A stretch of DNA of 23,022 nucleotides from Polaromonas sp. UBA5171 (GTDB taxonomy: Bacteria > Pseudomonadota > Gammaproteobacteria > Burkholderiales > Burkholderiaceae_C): assembly GCA_002413395.1 (NCBI GenBank), contig DHWX01000091.1, positions 1 to 23,022 on the forward strand, read 5' to 3'. Below, piece by piece: positions 16,382-23,022 of this stretch. The notes under the pieces are model-generated. The model was not told the DNA's origin, did no database searches, and saw only the letters and a list, made by a program, of their open reading frames with translations. The number at the start of each line of letters is the position of its first letter. The stretch's first letter is position 1. Position numbers and translations under genes: made by a program.

Positions 16382-17128
16382 ATGTTGCTGAAAGATAAAG
16401 TTGCCCTGGTCACTGGTGCAGGCCAGGGCTTGGGCGCTGCCATCGCGCAAGCCTTTGCCGAGCAAGGCGCACGGGTCGCCGTGGCTGACCTGAACGCGGT
16501 TGCAGCCGACAGCATCGCCGCGAAAATCAAGGCCACAGGCGGCACCGCTCGTGGCTTCGCCTGCAACGTTGCTGACCGCGCGCAGGTCAACCTGATGGCA
16601 GCGCAGATCCAGATTGACCTGGGCAAGATCGACATCCTGGTCAACAATGCCGGCATCATCCGTCCCGCAATGCTGCACAAGATGAGCGAAGAGGACTGGA
16701 ACGCCGTACTCGATGTTCATCTCAAAGGCAGCTTTCACTGCCTGCAAGCGGTGGTTCCCAATATGATGGAATCGCGTTATGGCCGCATCATCAATGTGAC
16801 ATCCACCGCCAGCCTGCTCGGCACCTTCGGCCAGATCAACTACAGCACAGCCAAGGCCGGTATCGTTGGCATGACCATGTCGGCAGCCAAGGAGCTTGGC
16901 AAGTCCAACATCACCGTCAACGCGATCGCGCCAGGTGCTGCAACCCCCATGACCGAGATCATTCGTACCGACGAGCGCTTCAAGGACGCTTACCTGGCGC
17001 GCCTTCCGCTTGGGCGCTGGGCCGAGCCCAGTGAAGTCGCGCCGGCTTTCGTGTTTCTCGCCTCCGACTGGGCCAGCTACGTGACTGGGCAAATACTCGG
17101 TGTCGACGGCGGCCTGACCATCCGTTAG
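16382..17128 (+). CDS. bzdZ: Short-chain dehydrogenase/reductase (BzdZ-like)
   Basis: A 248-residue classical SDR. The cofactor motif is TGAGQGLG (11-18), the structural motif NNAG (88-91), and the catalytic residues are S141, Y154 and K158. The C terminus ends with the usual GQILGVDGGLTIR. I chose the ATG at 16382 because AAGGAG lies just upstream; an ATG at 16265 would run through the stem-loop and lacks support. By position it corresponds to bzdZ of Azoarcus, described as a putative alcohol dehydrogenase. A role as 3-hydroxyacyl-CoA dehydrogenase acting on the ring-cleavage product, or on a hydroxylated alicyclic intermediate like BadH, is plausible but unproven. It is the last gene of the right-arm operon; no terminator is evident before 17297. 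Confidence 0.85.
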   Translation: MLLKDKVALVTGAGQGLGAAIAQAFAEQGARVAVADLNAVAADSIAAKIKATGGTARGFACNVADRAQVNLMAAQIQIDLGKIDILVNNAGIIRPAMLHKMSEEDWNAVLDVHLKGSFHCLQAVVPNMMESRYGRIINVTSTASLLGTFGQINYSTAKAGIVGMTMSAAKELGKSNITVNAIAPGAATPMTEIIRTDERFKDAYLARLPLGRWAEPSEVAPAFVFLASDWASYVTGQILGVDGGLTIR

Positions 17129-17297
17129 CAATGCGGGGAGAATCTACAACGTTTTTCTCTTGAACAATCCGGACACAACTGTTGGCGGATCGTTTCAAAT
17201 TAACCCACTACAGACCACTCTTGCTCTAGTCCTGATAGCAGTTTGAGCCCTTCTTGCAAGGTCAGATGACCATTTTCGCCATCAATACTGGCCCGGA

Positions 17298-17960
17298 TCA
17301 GGCGAGCGCGCGCAGCAACCAGCGCTGCAAGTCGGTAATTTCCTGCGGGCAAACCGAGTGCTCCATCAGGTACTCGTGCCATTCCACCGCATAACCCAGC
17401 GCTACGAGCGCATCGCGCGAGGCGCTGGCGCGCGGCAGCGCCACCACGCCGTCACGCAAGCCATGAGCCAGAAAGATCGGTACATCCCGGTTGGCGGCAC
17501 TGCACTCGGCCGCGGTCTTGTCAGCCAGCGGCAGGTAGCCCGACAGGCCCACAATGCCGGCCAGCCGCTCACTGTGGCGCAGGCCCGTCATGAGCGCCAG
17601 GGCGGCGCCCTGCGAAAAACCGGCCACCACGATGCGGCTGGCCGCTATGCCGCGCGATTTTTCATGTGCGATCAGCGCTTCAATCGACGCCTGCGAATGG
17701 CGCAACCCCGCCTCGTCTTCGCGCTTGGCCAAATCGGCACCCAGAATGTCATACCAGGCGGGCATGACGTGACCGCCATTGATGGTGACAGGAATGCTGG
17801 GGGCACTGGGAAACAGAAACCGTACCGGGCCAATGCTGGATAGATCGAACTGCTCGGCAATCGGCACGAAGTCCCGCCCGTCAGCCCCAAGGCCGTGCAT
17901 GATGAGGATGGTGGCGACGGGGTTGCTGCCGGTTTGGACTTCAATCACTTCAAGGGACAT
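17298..17960 (-). CDS. Carboxylesterase/phospholipase-type alpha/beta hydrolase
   Basis: A 220-residue serine hydrolase of the carboxylesterase/YpfH family. The nucleophile is S116 in GFSQG, the acid is D170 (HGLRDGVV) and the base H201 (LMEHSVCPQEI), giving the standard order and spacing. HGLGADGRD near residues 22-30 supplies the oxyanion hole. The start is placed at the ATG at 17960 (MSLEVIEV), where the family begins. A frame extending to 18035 adds 25 residues rich in proline and serine and is unlikely. It faces the right-arm operon convergently and probably belongs to the chromosomal backbone. Confidence 0.88.
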   Translation of the reverse strand: MSLEVIEVQTGSNPVATILIMHGLGADGRDFVPIAEQFDLSSIGPVRFLFPSAPSIPVTINGGHVMPAWYDILGADLAKREDEAGLRHSQASIEALIAHEKSRGIAASRIVVAGFSQGAALALMTGLRHSERLAGIVGLSGYLPLADKTAAECSAANRDVPIFLAHGLRDGVVALPRASASRDALVALGYAVEWHEYLMEHSVCPQEITDLQRWLLRALA

Positions 17961-18075
17961 AGGCTTACCCAATACAGAGGTGGGTGGAATAAGAGGAATG
18001 GAGCTACCAAACAAGCTCGGCAGCGGCGGGATCAACGGCTGATTTTAGTCGCGGCCCCCGCGTGTTGATCTCATC

Positions 18076-18610
18076 GTGGCGCTGGACGGTCACCCGGCAG
18101 AGTACAAGAAACTTCTTTTAAACGGTCGTTGGCGGCAAGCTGCTGGTCCGGTTTTTGGGAAAATTTACCCATGTCCGTGCAAAAAGTCGCTTGACTCGGA
18201 CCGGGACATGATGGATTTTCGCCGAAGGCCCGTCAACCATTATTGATGGTTCTCCCAATGCCATGCGACGGCACGGCATTCCGGCCCCCTGGCTGGAGTG
18301 CCAGATGCTGCTGGTCTCCAGCCACAGCCGTGGCGAAGGCAGGTATGTGCGGCTGGCCATGAAGCACTGGGGCCTGCGTTTGCTGACCTATACCGTCGCC
18401 TTCCAGAAATCACTGACGCTCGACATCACACGCTTTGAGCCGCGTGCGTCGCAGTGGCTTTACGGCATCTTGTGGCAACTGGAAGTCGGGGCGACACCTG
18501 CTCCTACCCGCAGCGACCTGATCGTTCGGTATGGGCCGCCACCCCCCGAAAAACTATTGCCACCAATGAACCCAAACAGGATGCGGCGCTGCGTTGCAGA
18601 ATCGACCTGA
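18076..18610 (+). pseudogene. Frameshifted unrecognised gene
   Basis: Two adjacent plus-strand frames look like pieces of one protein. The first can start at GTG 18076 and reads ALDGHPAEYKKLLLNGRWRQ onward through GKIYPCPCKKSLDSDRDMMDF, then runs into a stop at 18241-18243 after a few non-conserved-looking residues. The second frame opens just after a stop at 18209-18211, continues with AEGPSTIIDGSPNAMRRHGI and then SSHSRGEGRYVRLAMKHWGL, and ends at 18608-18610. A single-base change near 18210-18222 would join them into about 178 residues. I do not recognise the family. A sequencing error or two unrelated small frames are alternatives. No repeat or insertion element is visible at the break. 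Confidence 0.45.
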
Positions 18611-18705
18611 GAATAATGCGTTGATCCAGACTACGCTGAATAAATTTCCTGTGCTTGACGAAAGTAGCTTGGGTCGAGGCCAAGGTGAGGCTGGTTTGCC
18701 AGGCA

Positions 18706-19704
18706 TCATCGATCAGGGTGTCGAGCCTGGGTGTCCTTGTGCTCTGGTAACACACCGGCCAGCCAGGCCTCAACCAGTATCGGGTCATTGACGGTCTTGA
18801 GTTGCTGGTAAGCAGTTTCAGCCTCGGGGAAACTGCGACGTAAAAAGTTGAGCCACTGTTTGAGACGGCCGACACGCGAGCGTGCATCCAGCCAAGTGCA
18901 CACAACGTGCCAGAAGTCCGCAAGAAAATGCAGCAGCGCTGGCCAGCCAATGCCTGCTGACACCGCTTCGGCCGCAGCGTCCGCCATGTCTGCCTTGATG
19001 GCCAGGGCAAGGCCCGGATCAGCCACGGCGCCACGGCCCAGCATCAGCCGGTCGCAGCCCGACATTTCGCGGCAACGGCGCGCATCCTGCACCGTCCAGA
19101 TTTCACCATTGGCCACGACGGGAATGCTTACCACGGCACGAATGTCTGCAATGCGCTCCCAGTAGGCAGGCGGCCGGTAAGCCTGCGCCTTGGTGCGGGC
19201 ATGCACCACCAGCTCGTCGGCGCCGCCGCCCGCAATGGCCAGCGCGCACTCTACTGCGCGCAAATCATCGCTATAACCCAGCCGCATCTTGGCCGATACC
19301 GGAATGTGCGCAGGAACGGCGCGGCGCACGGCGCTGACAATGGCCGCAATGGTTTCAGGCTCGTCGAGCAATGCGGCACCGCCACCATGACGATTCACCA
19401 CCTTGGCTGGACAACCGAAATTCAGGTCAATCCCGGCGGGCCCCAGACCCGCGAGCAGGGCAGCGTTTTCGGCAAGACAGACCGGGTCGGCGCCCAGCAA
19501 TTGGGCGCGCACCGGAACGCCCGCGAGGGTGCGGCCACCGGTGTGCAGTTCGGGCACGATGCGCGTAAACACGCGCTCGGGCAGCAACTGGTCGGTGATG
19601 CGAATGAATTCAGACACGCAACCGTCAATGCCACCCACCCGCGTGAGGATATCGCGCAGCACAAAGTCGAGCAGGCCTTCCATGGGCGCGAGCAGCAGGG
19701 TCAT
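18706..19704 (-). CDS. dusC: tRNA-dihydrouridine(16) synthase
   Basis: A 332-residue FMN-dependent enzyme that reduces uridine to dihydrouridine in the tRNA D-loop. The family start is LLLAPMEGLLD, and the catalytic cysteine is C98 in NFGCPAKVVNRHGGGAALL. The FMN-barrel elements SAKMRLGY, VHARTK and VVANGEIW follow. A C-terminal recognition domain runs from about 230. The pattern CPAKVVNRHGGGA points to DusC (position 16) rather than DusA or DusB. The start is set at the ATG at 19704; a longer frame to 19755 would overlap the preceding gene. It is 29 bp downstream of the methyltransferase gene and probably co-transcribed with it. Confidence 0.92.
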   Translation of the reverse strand: MTLLLAPMEGLLDFVLRDILTRVGGIDGCVSEFIRITDQLLPERVFTRIVPELHTGGRTLAGVPVRAQLLGADPVCLAENAALLAGLGPAGIDLNFGCPAKVVNRHGGGAALLDEPETIAAIVSAVRRAVPAHIPVSAKMRLGYSDDLRAVECALAIAGGGADELVVHARTKAQAYRPPAYWERIADIRAVVSIPVVANGEIWTVQDARRCREMSGCDRLMLGRGAVADPGLALAIKADMADAAAEAVSAGIGWPALLHFLADFWHVVCTWLDARSRVGRLKQWLNFLRRSFPEAETAYQQLKTVNDPILVEAWLAGVLPEHKDTQARHPDR

Positions 19705-19733
19705 GGCTGTGGTGATATCAGCCCAGCGAAGAG

Positions 19734-20975
19734 CTAAGCAACGGCCAGCCGCCAAAGCGAGGTCACCTCAAGCGCCCGCGCCGCATGCAGCAGATCGGCA
19801 GCGTCAGCGGCCTTGGGGTGTTGCGGTCTGACATCGAGCCGACCCTGCACCTTCAAGCCCGCGCCCTCAATGGCCGCCAGCAGTTCAGCACGCGAGCGCA
19901 GCCCCAGATGCTCGGCAAAATCAGACAGGATCAGCCAGCCCTCGCCGCCAGGCGCCAAGTGTGACGCCAGCCCCTTGAGAAAACCCAGTAACATACGACT
20001 ACCCTCGTCATACACCGCGCCCTCAAGGGGCGAGCTGGGCCGCGCAGGCAGCCAGGGGGGGTTGCACACGATCAGGGACGCGCGGCCTTCGGGAAACAAA
20101 TCGGCCTGTACCACTTGCACGCTCACCCCCGCCTGCCCGGACACGCCCAGTCGCGCCAGGTTGTCACGGGCGCAAGCCAGCGCACGCGGGTCCCGGTCGG
20201 TCGCCACCACCTGACGGATGCCGCGCCGTGCCAGCACGGCGGCCAGCACACCCGTGCCGGTGCCAATATCAAAAGCCACGATCGGCTCTGCCCCGCTAGG
20301 CAGAGGCGCCGTCGCCACCAGGGCCACATACTCGCCACGCACCGGAGAAAACACGCCGTAATGCGGATGAATACGGTTGTGGGGCGGCGCACCAAGCGCT
20401 GCAATTTCAACGCCCTTTTTGCGCCATTCATGCGCGCTAATCAGGCCCAGCAGATCGCGCAGTGAAGCCACCGAGGGGCCCATAGCGTCATCGGCCATTC
20501 CCCAAGCTTCGACACAGGCTTGGCATGCATCCGGTGCCCGGCGCAGCGGGATGCTGTAATCAGCACTGAACGGCACCAACACCATGCCCAGCACACGGGC
20601 CCGCTGCGCTTGAGCCTGGCGATGCAGGTGAAACGTTTCCGCAGGCGATGGCGCGCGAGTGGCCATTTCAGCGAGGTTTTTTCGCGAATTTTTAGGAGCT
20701 TTGGCCGGTTTATCGAGCCGCCGCGCCAGCGCCTGCAGCAACTGCCTGGCATTTTGGAAATCCCCTCGCCAAAGCAAGGCCGTGCCTTCGCAGGCCAGCC
20801 GGTAGGCGGTATCAGCCGTCATGGTGTCATCAGCCAGCACCACCCGTTTAGGGGGCGGTGCATCACGTTCCGAGCGCCAGCGCGCTGAGCGCGCTTCGCC
20901 CGCTTCCGACCAAAGAATGACGGACGGCGGGCTGGTCATGGGTTCTGCGCTGTAAACGGAGGAGGAAGTAGGCAT
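19734..20975 (-). CDS. Class I SAM-dependent methyltransferase, small-domain type
   Basis: A 413-residue protein with a C-terminal Rossmann methyltransferase domain. The S-adenosylmethionine site is FDIGTGTG (235-242) and the catalytic-loop motif NPPW is at 305-308, typical of N-methyltransferases acting on glutamine, adenine or guanine. The N-terminal 200 residues, rich in Ala and Arg, carry an HPHYGVFSP motif just before the domain; a substrate-recognition role for them is guesswork. It resembles HemK/RlmG-type enzymes broadly, but the substrate is unknown. A second in-frame ATG at 20939 is a possible start. It precedes dusC, so both may act on tRNA or the translation machinery, which is inference from proximity. 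Confidence 0.8.
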   Translation of the reverse strand: MPTSSSVYSAEPMTSPPSVILWSEAGEARSARWRSERDAPPPKRVVLADDTMTADTAYRLACEGTALLWRGDFQNARQLLQALARRLDKPAKAPKNSRKNLAEMATRAPSPAETFHLHRQAQAQRARVLGMVLVPFSADYSIPLRRAPDACQACVEAWGMADDAMGPSVASLRDLLGLISAHEWRKKGVEIAALGAPPHNRIHPHYGVFSPVRGEYVALVATAPLPSGAEPIVAFDIGTGTGVLAAVLARRGIRQVVATDRDPRALACARDNLARLGVSGQAGVSVQVVQADLFPEGRASLIVCNPPWLPARPSSPLEGAVYDEGSRMLLGFLKGLASHLAPGGEGWLILSDFAEHLGLRSRAELLAAIEGAGLKVQGRLDVRPQHPKAADAADLLHAARALEVTSLWRLAVA

Positions 20976-21109
20976 GGTTGGGAAGCTGCAAGAAAGATTG
21001 GACCTGTTTTAACAGATCGGCAGGATTGCCTACGCCCGGCATCGCCCCAAGCCTACAGGCGGCACCGTACCAGGCAGTTAACGTCGGGTTTCAAGTTCCG
21101 GAGACATCA

Positions 21110-21289
21110 ATGCCAAAATTCACCCTACGCGCGCTTAACGGCAACAGTCAAAAAACCCTTGAGCAGCGAGCCCGGGAAGCCGGACTGCCCGCCGCACATG
21201 CGAAAAAAACAAACTGGCCGTTTCTCGTGGCAGGCACGTCTGCCACCAAGCCTGCCCACGACGCAAACCGGTCTGTACGCCCTTCTTGA
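21110..21289 (+). CDS. Small ORF, hypothetical (59 aa)
   Basis: Reads MPKFTLRALNG and ends VRPS, a basic peptide with no recognised domain. CGGAG lies 8-12 nt before the ATG, which favours translation. It ends 3 bp before the stop of the convergent DUF808 gene. No further support; it may be chance. Confidence 0.25.
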   Translation: MPKFTLRALNGNSQKTLEQRAREAGLPAAHAKKTNWPFLVAGTSATKPAHDANRSVRPS

Positions 21290-21292
21290 GAG

Positions 21293-22234
21293 TCAAGCGC
21301 CGGATTTAGCTCGCTTGACCAAAGTGATGGCCAGCAAGACCAGAGCGCCCGCCAGTAGCCCCACGCCGATATTCATGGTCCATGGCGTCACCATGGTCAG
21401 CAAGGCACCCACGCCGTTCACGGCACCGGCCTGCCGCGCCAGCGCTTCAATGGCGTGGCGCAATGGGATGATGCCATGCGTCAGGATGCCACCCCCAACC
21501 AGAAACATGGCCGCCATACCCGCCACGGAGAGACCTTTCATGAGCCAGGGAGCCGCACCCAAAATAGCTCGTCCCAGGCTTCGCTGGAAACGTCGCACGG
21601 CGTTGACACCGGCGCGCTGGCTGAGGTAAAGCCCACCATCATCAATTTTGACGATGCCTGCCACCAAGCCATAGACGCCTGCGGTCATCACCACGGCGAT
21701 AGCGCTCAGCACCGTCAGCTGCGTGACGAACGGGCTCCCCTGAACCGTGCCTAAGGTGATGGTCACGATTTCGGCCGATAAAATGAAGTCGGTGCGCACA
21801 GCGCCCTTGATTTTGTTTTTTTCAACCACCAAAAAATCAATCGCCGGGTCGGTCAGTGCGGCCACCAGGGCGTCGCGCTGGTCAGCCTGCTCGGCAGCGC
21901 TTTGCAGAAACGTTCGGGCCAGTTTTTCAAAACCTTCAAAGCAGAGGTAGGCCCCACCCGCCATCAGCAGCGGCGTCACGGCCCAAGGCACAAAAGTACT
22001 GATGGCAAGAGCGGCAGGCACCAGAATTGCTTTGTTAATGAACGAGCCTTTGGCCACAGCCCAGACCACGGGCAGTTCCCGATCACCCTTCACTCCCGAA
22101 ACCTGCTGGGCATTAAGCGCCAGATCATCCCCCAGCACACTGACTGTTTTCTTGGCCGCAACCTTGGAAAGCAGCGCCACATCATCGAGCACGGAGGCAA
22201 TGTCATCAATTAATGCAAGCAGGCTGGTGGCCAT
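21293..22234 (-). CDS. DUF808 family inner-membrane protein (YedI-like)
   Basis: A 313-residue membrane protein of the DUF808/YedI family, whose function is unknown. The N terminus MATSLLALIDDIASVLDDVA and the following VAAKKTVSVLGDDLALNAQQ are hallmark sequences. Several hydrophobic segments follow (about residues 70-95, 150-200 and 235-310). I placed the start at ATG 22234, where the family begins, rather than at 22255. It lies in the backbone region and has no visible link to the aromatic genes. Confidence 0.9.
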   Translation of the reverse strand: MATSLLALIDDIASVLDDVALLSKVAAKKTVSVLGDDLALNAQQVSGVKGDRELPVVWAVAKGSFINKAILVPAALAISTFVPWAVTPLLMAGGAYLCFEGFEKLARTFLQSAAEQADQRDALVAALTDPAIDFLVVEKNKIKGAVRTDFILSAEIVTITLGTVQGSPFVTQLTVLSAIAVVMTAGVYGLVAGIVKIDDGGLYLSQRAGVNAVRRFQRSLGRAILGAAPWLMKGLSVAGMAAMFLVGGGILTHGIIPLRHAIEALARQAGAVNGVGALLTMVTPWTMNIGVGLLAGALVLLAITLVKRAKSGA

Positions 22235-22347
22235 GATTTCTCTTGATTGTGACAAAAGCCCTGGATGAAAAGACTGATCAGGATGATGCCCACGCCGGGA
22301 TTACCAAACAATCCGCACCATGGAAGGCCGGCCCCCTGCTTCGCAGC

Positions 22348-22890
22348 TTATGGCTTCAGGCCCAGCGCCTTCCAGCCCGCATGCCCCAATTGTTCCAGCG
22401 TCTTGATGTTTTCCTCAAAAATGGCATCCGCCTCCGGAAAAGCTGCCACCGCTCGTTCCACGCTTTCCTCGCGCAGCAAATGCAATATGGCAAACGGCGC
22501 GCGGTTGGTGTAATTGCCGATGTCATCCGGTTCGGTGCCATCAAACTGGAATTTTGGATGGAAACTCGCCAGTTGGACCACGCCTTCGAGGCCGTGTTCG
22601 ACCACCACGCTTTCGGCAACTTCCAGAAAATCATTGAAGTCGAGGAAATCATCAAACAGCGTCGGATGAATCAGCAGCGTGGTGTCAACCTCTTCAGTCG
22701 CCGTGTCCACCAGCCGATCAAGCTCGCTATCCAGCTCTTCGAGCAGGTCGTCGGCATGGCGGGCGTGGCTGACCACCAGCCGCACCTGATTCTTGATGTA
22801 CACCGCTTTGGCAAACGGGCACAGGTTCAGCCCGATCACGGCTTTTTCAAGCCAGAACCGGGTCTGATCCAGAACTTCCTGGTCAGTCAT
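22348..22890 (-). CDS. DUF1415 family protein
   Basis: A 180-residue soluble, acidic protein of the DUF1415 family, which is common in beta- and gammaproteobacteria and has no established function. The conserved opening includes WLEKAVIGLNLCPFAKAV, with HPTLFDDFLDFNDFL in the middle and FHPKFQFDGTEPDDIGNYTNRAPFAILHLLRE-like sequence near residues 105-140. The start is the ATG at 22890 (MTDQEVLDQ); a frame extending to 22935 adds a short hydrophobic leader that the family lacks. It is 113 bp upstream of the DUF808 gene on the same strand, so the two could be co-transcribed. Confidence 0.88.
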   Translation of the reverse strand: MTDQEVLDQTRFWLEKAVIGLNLCPFAKAVYIKNQVRLVVSHARHADDLLEELDSELDRLVDTATEEVDTTLLIHPTLFDDFLDFNDFLEVAESVVVEHGLEGVVQLASFHPKFQFDGTEPDDIGNYTNRAPFAILHLLREESVERAVAAFPEADAIFEENIKTLEQLGHAGWKALGLKP

Positions 22891-23022
22891 GGCCAGCCCA
22901 ACAAGAAGTGCGCAGCGCAGGGCCGCCCCAAGCAAGCACAGTCCCTCTCAGTGATGAAAGGGGCAGCGCACCGCCGAAGGCACGCGAAGCGACAAGCGTG
23001 GGGGCCTAATCCCTGGACGTGC

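Noticed and set aside
16274..17131. 285-codon frame antisense to the short-chain dehydrogenase
   Set aside because: The plus-strand SDR has all catalytic motifs and a good ribosome binding site; the antisense frame is a by-product of codon bias.
17200..17382. 60-codon minus-strand frame beside the carboxylesterase
   Set aside because: It overlaps the 3' end of the carboxylesterase in a different frame and resembles no known protein.

Overview
The window looks like a betaproteobacterial chromosome, probably Burkholderiales or Rhodocyclales. This is inferred from protein families and gene order only: a dusC, small-domain methyltransferase, DUF808 and DUF1415 housekeeping stretch sits next to an Azoarcus-type (bzd-like) anaerobic benzoyl-CoA module. 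No rRNA, tRNA, transposase or CRISPR was seen.

Left arm (about 0.25-9.5 kb, all minus strand): one probable transcription unit reading leftward. In order of transcription it encodes a branched-chain-amino-acid-type (Liv) ABC importer, consisting of a periplasmic binding protein, a LivH permease, a fused LivM-LivG permease/ATPase and a LivF ATPase. Then come a large molybdopterin oxidoreductase resembling the catalytic subunit of phenylacetyl-CoA:acceptor oxidoreductase (PadB), an FdhD sulfurtransferase, and a hotdog acyl-CoA thioesterase. The likely theme is uptake of an aromatic acid, oxidation of its CoA thioester by a molybdoenzyme, maturation of that enzyme's cofactor, and CoA release.

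Centre (about 9.5-10.54 kb): a roughly 1 kb divergent control region. It becomes very AT-rich toward the right and carries several short palindromes and repeats. It has no convincing gene.

Right arm (10.54-17.13 kb, plus strand): five genes in the order I recall for bzdVWXYZ. They encode an Fe-S/flavin NAD(P)H oxidoreductase, cyclohexa-1,5-dienecarbonyl-CoA hydratase, 6-hydroxycyclohex-1-ene-1-carbonyl-CoA dehydrogenase, 6-oxocyclohex-1-ene-1-carbonyl-CoA hydrolase and a short-chain dehydrogenase. Together they take the dienoyl-CoA product of benzoyl-CoA reductase through ring opening to 3-hydroxypimelyl-CoA. The benzoyl-CoA reductase, its ferredoxin, a CoA ligase and any regulator are absent from the window.

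Right flank (17.3-23.0 kb): ordinary backbone genes, namely a carboxylesterase, a frameshifted unrecognised gene, DusC, a methyltransferase, a DUF808 membrane protein and a DUF1415 protein.

The most interesting points are the solitary PadB-like enzyme with an altered Fe-S cysteine motif, the detached lower bzd module facing it, the palindromes shared by the two arms, and a 7-bp tandem repeat at the start of the first right-arm gene.
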